Assembly: GCA_003427395.1 (NCBI GenBank)
Contig: BFEA01000208.1
Location: forward strand, 1,293,331-1,357,330
Length of the DNA: 64,000 bases
DNA from: Chara braunii
Taxonomy: Eukaryota > Streptophyta > Charophyceae > Charales > Characeae
Reading direction: 5' to 3'
The position numbers were made by a program, and so were the translations under genes. This document shows positions 36,701-47,838 of this stretch, piece after piece. Under the pieces are notes generated by a model. The model had not been told where the DNA came from and did no database searches. It saw only the letters and a program-made list of their open reading frames with translations. Position 1 is the stretch's first letter. Each line of letters opens with the position of its first letter.

Positions 36701-37500
36701 CTTACACTGACACACTCTTAGGATGTATCTGGCTACTGTTACAATTTACGCTTGAAGGCACATTTACTATAGTCGCACTCACGACTCAATTACACTTTTA
36801 GGATGTATATGGCTATTGTTGCAATCTACACTTGAAAACACATTTACTATAGTCGCGCTCACGACTCAGTTGAACAGGTCCTTAGTGTGGACATGTTGCC
36901 TGATACAACCAATTCGGGGTGACTTCAAAGCTCTCTCCACTGAGCTAACTCCAAGCTCAGGTTTGCAGTTCAACTGTTTTTGAGTGTACCAATCAATCTA
37001 CCCCTGTAGACAATCGACCTCCTCCTTGACGTATGCGTACCATACTCACATAGGGGTCGTGCTAGTACCCTCTATATTGTTCTCACGTTTAATGAATGCT
37101 CCAAAAGACACGGTCTTCGGGTATATTTGGATATATTTTCATCTATTTAAATTCAAACTTGTAATATGTACGTCAACGGTTCAAAGGTACACCAACTGAG
37201 TTAGGCCAGTAAGTGTTGGACTCCGGCCGTGCATCGGTCGGTGCTTGAACGTGATCAACATACTATTAGTCGAAGTGCACCCGCACCGCTAGGTGCAACC
37301 CATAGACTCCCCAAAAGTAAAATAAAGGGAAAATGAACATAGGGCTAAGCAAAATAAAAATAAAATAGAACAAGTAACGTATAAAACAAAAATAAATAAT
37401 AATGATGACCGTGAAAAAATATAAAATTAAGCGCTCGCTTTTTTTTTCCATATGCAAAAGGTTGTGGACTTAAGCTAATGACACAGATGCGAGTCACGTT
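33718..37500. other. Gene-poor stretch, possibly outer part of large element copy 3
   Basis: No gene recognised. Several 60-115 codon ORFs lie in both strands without motifs. Simple T or A runs occur at 36048-36070 and 34985-35030. A duplication at 36700-36870 repeats 'ttaggatgtat-tggct-ttg' and 'catttactatagtcgc'. I could not align it firmly to the outer part of copies 1 and 2. Confidence 0.35.
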
Positions 37501-38170
37501 GTCGTAGCAAACACCCTTACAAGTTACAAGGGTATTTGCCATCTTTTTTTTTTAGGTCACACTAGGTGCGTCCTTGATCAACGTAATGCGCTGATGGGGC
37601 AAATCCCGTCAGGATGCTCACCTCGACAATCTCGCTCTTGGTGAGATTCTGCGTCGAATACGATCAAATTAGAGAGTGTGGGGGGCACACATTATTGCGT
37701 TGCACAGTGAGATGGTTGTTTAAGACAACGACGACACTAGGCCAGCGGAAGGTTTCAAAGCCATAGGGTCCGATTACCTTCTCTATAACTTTCAATTTGG
37801 TTATATTTTCTTTTATTTTATAGAGACAAGGCTTACTTCACGAACCAGCTCCGTCTCTGGCGGAGCTCGTCGCAAGGGAGAAAAATACCCTACCTTGTGC
37901 ACACGCAGGAAGATTGTGTTTGGCGATGCATGACAATGCGCGACATTGGAAAATTTAGTATGGGGGAAAATCAAAAGTTCGGCAAAATATATCGAGCGCC
38001 CGACGACCAGGATACCAGATTGCTACGATCCTAAGCGCAAGAAGCACCTCGGCGTCTTCTGACAACCAGAAGGTTGGCCGGTAGGCCAAGGCAAAAACTT
38101 GGTTTGTGCGGGTTGGACCAATTACGGTCCCGCGAATATACATATGCAGGTTCGCGCCTACCTAAATCAG

Positions 38171-38240
38171 ACTTTGGCCTAGTTCTAATGGTTACGGTAC
38201 TGGACTTCCAAGCGACAGATTTGGGGTTCGAGGTCAGCAA
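38171..38240 (+). repeat. tRNA-like SINE head candidate
   Basis: TGGCCTAGTTCTAATGG (38175-38191) fits an A-box/D-arm, 'actggacttccaagc' fits an anticodon-arm region, and GGTTCGAGGTC (38225-38235) fits a B-box, at tRNA-like spacing. The acceptor stem does not pair, so it is not a functional tRNA. It is probably the 5' part of a tRNA-derived SINE, or a relic. No tail was identified. Confidence 0.4.
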
Positions 38241-40039
38241 GCGGCGATGGAGCGAAGGAGCGTGATCGGCAGAGACTGAGGGGTCGAGGGTCTTAAGGGA
38301 CTATCCCCTCTTGAATTCCACAATTTATTTTTATTTTTTTCCTATTCATCTTCATTTTCCCATCTGATTGATCAGGTCGGAACTGGCTTCGGGACCGACC
38401 GCGAAGAGGTACCGCGAGGGCGGATGAAAAGAACTTTGAAGAGAGCTTAAAAAAATGCTTGAAATTGTTGAAGGAGTGGAAAGGAAAGAAGTCGTGTACC
38501 CACACTTGGTCAAGGGCAGATGGCGACTCGGTTGCCACCATCATTGACCATGACGTTGGGTGCTTGCCAACATGGGTTGTTGTGACCGGCGTTGCAGTGG
38601 GGAATGATTGGAACCTCCCCCCCCCATGAGTGATCGTCACGACAGTCGATGACCTTGAGCACAAGCCTCTTTGGGCAGGGTCGTTCGGGTTCCCGCGTGT
38701 GCGGAGTGCTGACGAAATTCCACTAACCTACCCATCTTGAAACACAGACCGAGGGGCTAACATACATGTGTGTCGGTGGGTGTATAGCCAATGAGGCTGA
38801 AGGGACCTGGCAAGGACCACCTACAGATGCATCGTCCGCCCGCCATGACCTATTGTCGGAAGGCTTGAGTGTGAGCCTGCCCATTGGCACCTTAATGGTG
38901 GTGAGTTATGCCTCGGTAGAGCGCAGCCGTGCAGTATCCTGGCAAGGACTCACAAGGAAAATACCATATGGGCCGAGCTCACACTGAGACTTTTTCGGAA
39001 GTACCTGATTGCAATTTCATCCGGAGCCCAGCCCAGAAGGTCCTAGTGTGAGTATGCTCTGTATGGTGTATAGAACCACAGGGCACCTGGTTCGCTCCGA
39101 AGTCTCGCACGAGCAGGCTGACGAGCGACTCATCCGTCAGACTACGGAGTGGGGGTAAAAGGTTACTGGACCGCACACTGACTGGTTCCCTTCGAACTAT
39201 CCTAGCGGTACGGACGTTCAAAACGGTCATCAGACTGTGGTACAGGGTCAAAAGGCTAATAGAACCAGCCAGCAGCTGGTCCCCTTCGAAACAGCCCACA
39301 GTAGGCCGAGGTACAAATCATCCGACTCAGAATAGGGTCGAAAGACTAATCAAGCCAAGGGGTACATGAGTCTCTTGGAAGTTCCCTCTATAGTCGGATC
39401 ACTGGACTGGAATACGGGGTGAAAGGTTGAGCGGGCCACCAAGTAGCTAAGTCACCTCCGAAGTAGTGCACGGCGATACTGAAATACAATTCGTTCGTCG
39501 AACTTGGGAATAGGGACGAAAAATTATTGAACCAGTGAGTAGTCGGTTCCCTGCGAAGTTTCCCTCAGGGTACCTCGAGCTGTTGAGATGCGCCATATGA
39601 GGCTGCGCTAAGAGTGGTCGGAGGAAGGAAGACGTCAGGAGAATCGAGGAGGTTGATGAACGTGAAGGGGAAGAAGGAAGAAGAAGGTAGAAGAAGGTGC
39701 AATTCGCCTTTTCCGTGAAGGAATAAGGCGAAGTGAAAGTCGATTTCAGGGTTTTGGGGCCAAGCGAATCCATTAGCAGTGTTAGTTTTAGTGATGGGAT
39801 ATCAGGTTAGTCGATACGGGAAATAAAGGCAGCGCGCGGAGTTGTCGTTCAGAGCGAGGAAGGGGATGAAAGATGGTGAATCTCGATCATTTACTGACCG
39901 TTTTGGGCAAACTTGGATGCTAATTGGGGGTTTTGACACATCACGGGTCAAATGGCTGCGACAGGTTCGCGAATAGGGCAACGGATCAGCCAATATGGGT
40001 GGTAGGATCTGCGCAGTCACTAATGGGAAGGTTTGGGGA

Positions 40040-40108
40040 GATGGCAATGTATCTTCCCATGTTCTAGCGGGAGATTCGTTCTCATTTGGCACATTTGATG
40101 AGAAGTGG
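40040..40108. mobile_element. Harbinger-like MITE right-arm fragment
   Basis: Contains TCTTCCCATGTTCTAGCGGG, GAGATTCGTTCTCATTTGGC and an outer GAGAAGTGGAGCGCAGCCC, matching the right end of family members at 51.4 and 62.1 kb. The left arm is not visible. The corresponding place in copy 1 of the large element (17.3 kb) has a similar fragment. Confidence 0.5.
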
Positions 40109-40783
40109 AGCGCAGCCCATCCCCGCACACCTCATCGCAGTATCGTGTGAATCCACCTCGTAGTATTCCTTCCGACGCGATCCCCGTTTTGGTTGCGGTG
40201 GACATGATGGTCGAGACAGTCATCGTGTTAATCAAGGTGATGGTGTTACCCGTGCGCTGGTCGTCGTCGACATCACTGTGGGTTATCTTTTGAAAGCATG
40301 CGAGGACACGCATGAGAGAGAGAGGGAGAGAGAGAAGATGGGGGGCTGATTGCCACCTCGATCCCGATCCTAGCGATCACCGTTGAGATCCGGGTGTTGT
40401 GCGTATGTTAGGATCCTGACGCAGGTCGTCTCTATTGAAGAATTCGTTATCTCGCCATAACGTGTGGTGCTACTCTTGAGGTCGTGTTGATCAATGTGCT
40501 GATTTTCTTTCATTGTATATTTTTGTCACGCCAAGGCGGTCATCATATTTGTCTCCACTTTAGAGCTCGTCATCAGCAGCCGTCACGATCCTGCTCTAGG
40601 TAGTAATGGAGGTCGTGCCAACGGCTGATGTGGCTTGTGATATTCTAGCAGCAGATTCATTCACGGTTGCCAAGCTGCAGATCGGGACTTACCTGTTGGA
40701 TCTTCGTGATCAAACAGGCAACCGACGGAAGGTGAGAACGTATAGTTGTTAACCACAATGAGGAGGAAGGAGATGGACTCAAC

Positions 40784-40786
<3 letters not shown>

Positions 40787-40824
<38 letters not shown>
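40787..40824. repeat. (GA)n microsatellite ending at an assembly gap
   Basis: A pure GA dinucleotide run ends exactly where the N run starts, and GA resumes at 41000. The repeat is the likely reason the assembly broke here. Confidence 0.9.
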
Positions 40825-40924
40825 NNNNNNNNNNNNNNNNNNNNNNNNNNNNNNNNNNNNNNNNNNNNNNNNNNNNNNNNNNNNNNNNNNNNNNNNNNNN
40901 NNNNNNNNNNNNNNNNNNNNNNNN
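40825..40924. other. Assembly gap, 100 N
   Basis: Exactly 100 N, the conventional placeholder for a gap. True length unknown. The apparent ORF spanning it is not real. Confidence 0.98.
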
Positions 40925-40997
40925 ACGTTTTCTAATTGCAGTTTGGGCAATGTATACAGCTGTCTCTTATACACATCTAGATGTGTATAAGAGACAG
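40925..40997. other. Mate-pair library artefact: misplaced 35 nt plus junction adaptor
   Basis: 40960-40978 is CTGTCTCTTATACACATCT, the Tn5/Nextera mosaic end, and 40979-40997 is its exact reverse complement, together the 38-nt Nextera mate-pair circularisation junction. The preceding 40925-40959 is identical over 35 nt to 58493-58527. This is a chimeric library read built into the scaffold next to the gap and is not genomic at this place. It should be masked. Confidence 0.95.
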
Positions 40998-41442
40998 GTC
41001 AGAGAGAGAGAGAGAGAGAGAGAAAAAGAGAGGGAGAGAGAGAACAGGGGAGTGCAGGAGTGATGTAGGAAAGGCGGGCGGCATAGTATAGGAGGAAGAG
41101 GGAGAAGACTTACCTGCAACACGCAGTAAACGGTGTGATGTTCTTGTGTATTGCTGTGTGTAGTTGTTACAGCAACTAAAAACCGCGAATTGTTGATGTT
41201 CTACCACTACACACCTGCCGCAGCGCACTACGGTGTTGCTTGAGACAGGTACTACGCGGGGAGTGGTGCAGTTGCAGCAAGTTGGGTCTCTTTGCCAGCT
41301 GCTGCTGAGCTTTTCTTGGACCATTACTATGTCCTTGGCGAATTGTTTTGCTTTCTTCTATTATGCTGGACTGTTGAAGGACGGTACTACTGTTTGAGGG
41401 GCGTGTACAACAAATGACCTTTGCTGACGGCTGCACAGATTG

Positions 41443-41963
41443 CAACAGGAAAATTTCCACGAGAAATGAAAGTTGAAAAAACATTCTATAGAAAAAAAAA
41501 ACTTCATATTTATAAATTATCATTCCAATGTTTGTCAAATTCTAAAATTTTTAGTTTTATTTGATAAGTTTCCGTCTAAATATGAGTTTTCCTTTCTAAC
41601 TACATCGATTTGTTCAAGATGGAATGAGAGTCTGGACGAGTTTATGAAATGTTTTAATTAAACTTTTATTCTACTACAACAAATATCTACTAATTTAGAT
41701 TGGATTAACCTATTTATGACTGAAAATCCTTACTTAGAATGACAGTCCAATTAAAATATTTCATGAACTCATCTAGATTTTTATTTCATCTTTAGCATGC
41801 AGTTCAAATAAGAAGGGATATCCTATTTTTGGAATAAAAGTTTTCAAGTAAGACAAAAAAATTTAAAATTGGAATGCAATTTTTTAAGATCGAATGAAAT
41901 TTTAAAATTTAGAATGTAATTTTAGTATAGAATGATTATTTATTGTGATAATTTTTTTCGTTG
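41443..41963. mobile_element. CAACA foldback, deletion derivative
   Basis: It aligns along 41443-41930 to the left arm of the 32.5-kb foldback (for example 'ttatcattccaatgtttg', 'catgcagttcaaataagaag'), then jumps to the last 30 bp of the right arm ('gaatgattattta' to CGTTG). It has therefore lost most of the right arm and the ability to fold fully. It sits within large-element copy 2. Confidence 0.7.
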
Positions 41964-42734
41964 TGGCATAAGGGCTGTTGTTTGGCACCTGGTTGATACA
42001 ATAAAGGTTATTGTACATCTAGGCTGTTGTACTTTTGAGTTGTTGTTCAAGACGGGGTCGATTGGTAGTCTGCTGATGTGCATTGTTGTGTCTATTCACG
42101 CATTCGAATAGTACACTGGGGTTGTACTCTATACGAACATAGCTATGCTAGGCCGCGTGACTGCACTTCGGTGCAGGGTGTGACACTATGGCTTCAAAGG
42201 GTTGGTCATACTCGATAACGAAAGTACTACAGCAGCTCGAAGGTGAGACAGAAGATGGTTATTCTGCGCTTTCGGCCACCATTGCGGGGCCCTTAGGATC
42301 TGAAGACATCAATGCCCTCTCGTGTGAGTTGATTTGGCCCCTTCTCGTATCTCGAGCGTCTGGCTTTTCTCCTTCTTCCCTTCTCCCTCTCAATCTAGTC
42401 TGTGTTTGGAGAGGAAGGCGGCAGACGGGATTGCAACCCGTAGGACCGCATGAAGACCTTTGTGGGAACTTGACCCACCGATTGCAGGAGCTCTGTCGGA
42501 GCCCAGGTGGGACTCTAGAGACAGGGAACTCAGAGGTAGGTCGACACTATATCATTTAGAATTTCAATAAATCCCTATCTATACGGACCTTATGTTTGGT
42601 CTATTTGACTTTTACTTGCGTATATGTTTATCTTTTTTTTCAGGACTCTAACTGAATCGAACAGGGAATCTACTATGTATGTTAATTTATCTGTCTGTGG
42701 TAAAAATAGTAATTTTTGCATGCGATGATTCAAG

Positions 42735-43195
42735 TTTGAACTAGGGTTGGAGATGAGGTCCTCCTGACTGATCCGGTCGCTTTGCTCGTTTGCCTAAGAC
42801 ATTGAAATGTGGTTGGAAATGAGGTCCTCCTAACTGATCCGGTCGCTTTGTTGTTTGCCTAAGACATTAAAATGAGGCTGGAGATGAGGTCCTCCTGACT
42901 GATCCAGTCGCTTTGTTGTTTGCCTAAGACATTGAAATGGGGCTTGAAAATAGGTCCTCATGACTGATCCGGTGGCCTTGCTAATTTTGCATAAGACCTT
43001 GAAATGGGATTGGACATGAGGTCCTCCTGACTACTAATCCGGTCGCTTTGCTCGTTTGCCTAAAACATTGAAATGTGTCTGGAGATGAGGTTTTCCTGAC
43101 TGATCCGGTCGCTTTGCTTGTTTGCCTAAGACATTGAAATGGGGTTGGAGATGAGGTCCTCCTGACCGATCCGATCACTTTGCTAAGTCAATTAG
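42735..43195 (+). repeat. Array A of large element copy 2
   Basis: Seven units of about 64 nt: 'atgaggtcctcctgactgat', 'ccggtcgctttgctcgtttg', 'cctaagacattgaaatg'. Copies differ by one to six bases and are clearly more uniform than array A of copies 1 and 3, so this amplification looks younger. A minus-strand ORF of 65 codons crosses it but is a by-product. Confidence 0.85.
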
Positions 43196-43599
43196 TTTTG
43201 CTTGTTGACAAAGGTCTGACTCTTCTCCTTGTGAAAATACTCCAAGCTAAGGTTGTTAGTGATTCCATAGGGTTGAACAATTTGGAAAGTTAATCAACTA
43301 AGTAAGATACAAGACTAATATTTTTTGTGATCAGAACAAGCGAAAGATAGAAACTTTGGATGAACGAATCTTTGTTTTGAATTTGTTGAATGCGTTGTGG
43401 ACATGACATGCTTGTTGGCAATGTTTTGTCTTTTTGCTCAAGCTTTGTTTGTCTTTTGCATTATAGGGTAGTCTGTTAGTGCTCGCCTTATGCTTGAGCG
43501 ATAGGCAGGTACATGTCTGCTTTCTGTTTTTGCAATGTCTCTTCTTGTATGATTGTTTTTTGTAGGACTTTGGTTAGCCTCTGAGTTAGTAGAAGTTAT

Positions 43600-43885
43600 G
43601 AGAGTATTTTTTCCTTAGGGGAGATGCTGCCAAAATTTCTGCTAAATACTTAAAGTTAGTCAAGTTTCAGAGGTGTCAGCTATGATAGGATATAGTTTAG
43701 TCTTTGGGGTCAGTAAGAATTATGAAAGTCTTCCTTTCTAAAGGAAGTGTTGCCGAAATTTTTACTAAAACCAAAGAGTTAGTTATTTTCAGAGTCACAA
43801 ATTTTTATTTTGAGATTTAGTATAGTAAATATTCTTCGAGCATACTTCCTTAAAGGAAGTGCTGCCTAAATTTTTGGGATTTTCA
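43600..43885 (+). repeat. Array B of large element copy 2
   Basis: Three units share 'GGAAGTGYTGCCGAAATTTYT' type sequence at 43618, 43744 and 43855 with the same flanks as array B of copy 1. The closing 'acaggtggtg' at 43951 is shared with 20866 in copy 1. Confidence 0.7.
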
Positions 43886-45612
43886 CATCGTACCAGACGT
43901 TCCTGCTAAGTAGCTTAGAATGCGATACAAAGTTGAACTCCGTTAACTTGACAGGTGGTGTCTGCCTTCATCTTTATGACGCATGTTATTGCTACCTGCG
44001 AGTGTTCTTCGAAGTCTTGAGCTTCATCAACTTCTGCTTTCAGATTGATAGCAGGTCGGTTTGCGACTCAACTCCCACCCACCATGATACCCACCCTCAG
44101 ATGCATGTGACCCAATAGGCGAAAGACATTCCGTATGGAAGAAAACCTATCCTTAAAACCTCTCTTGAATGACCATGCAAATGCTGTGTGAATCGGAACG
44201 GGCGGGTATGCCTTTACTGACTGGGGGCCGGAAAGGGGCGTGTGGGACATGAATTTGGGAGCAAAGGGGTTGACCACGTTTTGTGGCATCTACGTGTGAA
44301 TTTTCATTGGACTTCATGTGTGTGTAGATATTTATGGGAGCGAGCCTCCGGATTAAGGGTGATATGGATGAATGAGTGCAGGGTGTGAATGACAAAGTTC
44401 AACTATGGTTGTGAGAATGACTTTCCCTGATTTCCTCTCAGACTCACCTTTTTCCTTTTCTCGTTTTTCTCCTGCCGCACGCATCTAGCCAGCAAGCAGG
44501 AGTAACCGAGCGCAAGGTTTAGCGCTCGACCTTAGATCGAACCGAAACTTAGTTTGGATATGGTGAATTGCTCGCCAACCCGTGACTACTTTTATTTTCT
44601 TTCCTCAGACAATGGATAAGCGAATTCCGTTTCAATGGGGGTTTTGCTTTTTAGATTATTAGTCGGACGTTGGTCCCGAACCTAGAATTCGAGGTCCTTG
44701 TCCATGATATCCCAGACTCTGGTCCAACACAAAAGGGTTTCCCCCTTGAGCCGGACCTACGCCTTTTGCTTATCGTCGCCCACTGCCTAAAAGACACGGG
44801 CGCTGCAAGGGCCGAACGACTTATCCTTCAGCCGTGCAATACCGTGAAGGAGGGTCCGTTCACGATATTTCGCTTTCAACACTTGAGTGTCGTATGCAAC
44901 CCCGAAACCATGTGGCTAACGCGGATATGGCTAACGCGGATGTGGCTAACGCATGAAGCATCGCCATGATAGCAGATCAACTAAGTACACATGACCGAGC
45001 GTTATGATCCCCTTAACAGTTGCATTCTTTTTATGCAACTTCGCATTAGCCTCGCTCAAAAACTGTAGTTTTTCTGAATATGGGTCAGGACGTATGAAAA
45101 AGGGAGTAAGTTTATTTGTTTGTCTGAGTTAGTTCATTTTGTTGTGTGTCGCATGGTTGAGATAGGATGTCCTAGTTGACCGCCGTTAAATCGCACGTGG
45201 GAGATCAACGGCCCAGAGTGACGGTTCGCGTACGAGTCCGAGCGAGGCATGGACCACGCGTACCCCCTATGATACAACATACAAGAAACGCCCTCGGCTG
45301 GGCCACCTTCGAGATTGTACGTAAAAACTTTCGCGTGTGATTCAGTAGCTCGGGGGGGATACAGCTACTCAAGGGATGGTGACAACTCCCGTGGGTGAAG
45401 GTAAGTTGTACCTCGCGAGACCCTGTCCTGTCGTAGGGACTCGATGGAGGTATAGTTAGCGTACTCGACCGGAGCGGCTCCGCCGCTTCCCTTTTCGTGA
45501 AGCGACTTACGAATTCTGCCAATCTTGCGTGACGCGGTCCGGAAGGTTCCTCCAGCGGGGACCGTGCGCACGACAAAGTTTAACCTCGGCTTGCATCATA
45601 CCTGTCTTGAAC

Positions 45613-46985
45613 AATGTCGTGGAGGACATGTGGACATGCATGATTGCCTGATCGCAGGCATGTCATAGTTCCCACAAACAGTCATCCGGAAAGGTGTTTG
45701 GGGATGTGTGGGTTTGTGCCCTGCCACATCGCAAATGTTCACCAATTGATGGCCCGAAAAGGGTGTGGGAAAGGGTGCAAACTCGAATCTCTCTGCTGTG
45801 CAAAATACCTATCAATAATTACCCTGATGGTGATCACGAGGGTTTGGATTGAAGCCAAGAGGGTTCTCTAATGAGCCCCACTTGAATGGAGACTTAGGAT
45901 TTAATGTAATACTTATGAATTGAAATATGAGTATAATGTATTTGAACGTTCAAACAGATTACTATGGCAAAATTCCTTGGTCTTCAGTCGAGAGTTTTGT
46001 CTTCATATTCCAGACCGGCAACCAACAGCGCCATCGCACTTCGGTCAGCTAAGTCTACCCTTTCGCTCCAAAGTTCCTTATAATTGTACAATGTCGTCTT
46101 CTACCCGATTGGGCGCGCAACCCAGTAGGTAATGTCGCAATTTCATATGGCGAACATCCAGGTGCGAGCCATGCTTCCTGACACCTCCACCATTGGGCTG
46201 GGCATTTCGATAGTTTTTCCCCGGCCTTCACGTTCACACAACTTACACTGTTTTTAAGCATTCCTACTCTCACCACTGCCCTAATCATACGACTTATAGG
46301 CCTATAATAATTGCTTCCCTATGTCTCGGTGTTAATCTCGACAACTTACTTGATTCGTGGTCGTTATGCCACCACGTTGTTCTCACAGCGGGTGTGCCAC
46401 TGCACTACGATAATGGTGTGAGGGCCGGCGTGCCAGTGCTTGTCCCGCACGGGAGGTGCCAACTCTACACGGTCACTCCACAGTACTTGGCCGCACCTCG
46501 TGCAACTTGCAAAAACCCGAGCTAATACCCTTAATACCCCCAAAACCTAGTTTTGGGGCTCCATGTACGCTCCCTAAAGTGACAGGCTCGAGAACTGGTC
46601 TGTTCAGCAAAGAACTTATGGCACCATGCACACAATAGGAATCCACATGGTAGATCAGATCAATGAAATGCATGACGACCATTCTTTTGGGGGAAATATC
46701 CTCGTGGTGTTTGTAATAGCCAAGTTCATTGTGGTATGTGGATCCCCACCTCACTATTATGAGTGTTGCAGAGTTCTTAGGGTAAAGCACCAGTACCTTT
46801 CTTATCTATCAACTCCGAATCAGAGTTACCGGTAATATGAGCCTTGTCGAGCCTAGAGCTATCAGTAGCTCAAGGCTCTTCCTTTTTTCACAAATACGGA
46901 AAAAGAATAATGGATAAAATAATGAGATTCAAAATACTCATTTATTGAAAAAAAAGAAAAGGCAAAGTCTGTTCTCCTTCACAAC
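45613..46985. other. No gene recognised
   Basis: Mixed composition, with ORFs of up to 105 codons on the minus strand (46473-46790) and 75 codons on the plus strand, none with a motif I recognise. No repeat boundaries could be set. Confidence 0.35.
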
Positions 46986-46988
46986 GCC

Positions 46989-46992
<4 letters not shown>

Positions 46993-47079
<87 letters not shown>

Positions 47080-47081
47080 NN

Positions 47082-47134
<53 letters not shown>
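46993..47134. repeat. Long (GA)n microsatellite with two ambiguous bases
   Basis: About 140 bases of pure GA with 'nn' at 47080-47081, showing that the true length was not resolved. The Arg-Glu and Leu-Ser ORFs across it are artefacts. Confidence 0.95.
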
Positions 47135-47137
<3 letters not shown>

Positions 47138-47602
47138 AAGGGATGGCTTCGAAATACATCACAAATATAAAATTTTAAACGCAAACCAGACGGTCCACCG
47201 TGTGCTTCACTCCATGAGGAGAGGATAAGTGTTTGTGTGCTGGAAGCCGACTCTTTAATTTTGGAGACGCCATGCAGGAGGAGGAGGACTCTCAAAAGTG
47301 GTGAAGCTTCAGGCTAGGAATGCCACGTTTTTCGAGAGGCGATAGGTGTTTTGGAAATACTTTTCTTACACCTTGAAAAATTTTATGGCTGTGTGGCGAT
47401 CGTTAAACTCTTGAAAACAGTGATTTTGAGAGTGTGTGGCAACATTGGTTTTGAGAGTGGTGTGGGAATGCCCTTGTTCTTCATAAATTATGGAGATCCA
47501 TGGTCAGAAATAAAAAGCATCCCCAACTGGATAGATTATGAGGAGTTCATAGATGATTGGAAATGAATTCTTCATTTATCCAATGAAAAAAAAAAAAAAG
47601 GT
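47135..47602. other. No gene recognised
   Basis: A 71-codon plus-strand ORF (47351-47566) is the only sizeable frame. It has no recognised domain, and its upstream region shows no promoter elements. Confidence 0.35.
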
Positions 47603-47838
47603 AACTATGACGCAGCCACAAAAACAGTTTGAAAATGCACTTTAGGCATTCCCTGGAAACATAACGCACCCCCACATGACCCTACTGGACCCGACACCTA
47701 ACTTTTATATATTTGATATTTTCAGGTCTTTTGCCTGCAGTGCATTTTCACACTCTGTCGAAACCTAGCTTGTATATATTTGATATTTTCAGGCCTTTTG
47801 CCTGAAGTGCATTTTCAAACTTTAACTGCGATGTAGTT
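47603..47838. mobile_element. AACTAGGGCGC-family MITE, second copy
   Basis: The left AACTATGACGCAGCCAC and 'cagtttgaaaatgcactt' pair with the right 'gtgcattttcaaacttta' and 'ctgcgatgtagtt'. The interior carries a direct duplication containing 'tatatttgatattttcagg' and 'ttttgcctg-agtgcatttt'. The arrangement is the same as in the element at 5335-5626, though sequence divergence is considerable. Confidence 0.6.

Larger units (their letters stand above)
37501..45612 (+). repeat. Large modular dispersed element, copy 2
   Basis: It starts with a GTCGTAGCAAACACC hairpin matching 15736. Shared landmarks with copy 1 include 'ggcttgagtgtgagcctgcc' (38859, against 16249), 'agtgttagttttagtgatgg' (39778), header 42240-42540, array A 42735-43195, array B 43600-43880, 'gacaggtggtg' at 43950 and tail 45130-45600 ('caagaaacgccctcggctgg'). 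It contains a tRNA-like patch (38171-38240), a foldback derivative (41443-41963), a sequencing gap and an adaptor artefact. No long ORF. Confidence 0.6.

Noticed and set aside
40657-40974. ORF across the N gap
   Set aside because: It consists of N residues, a CT microsatellite and the sequencing adaptor.
42735-43195. Regular direct repeats resembling a CRISPR array
   Set aside because: Units are contiguous, diverge across their whole length and lack unique spacers, and the context is eukaryotic. It is a tandem array.
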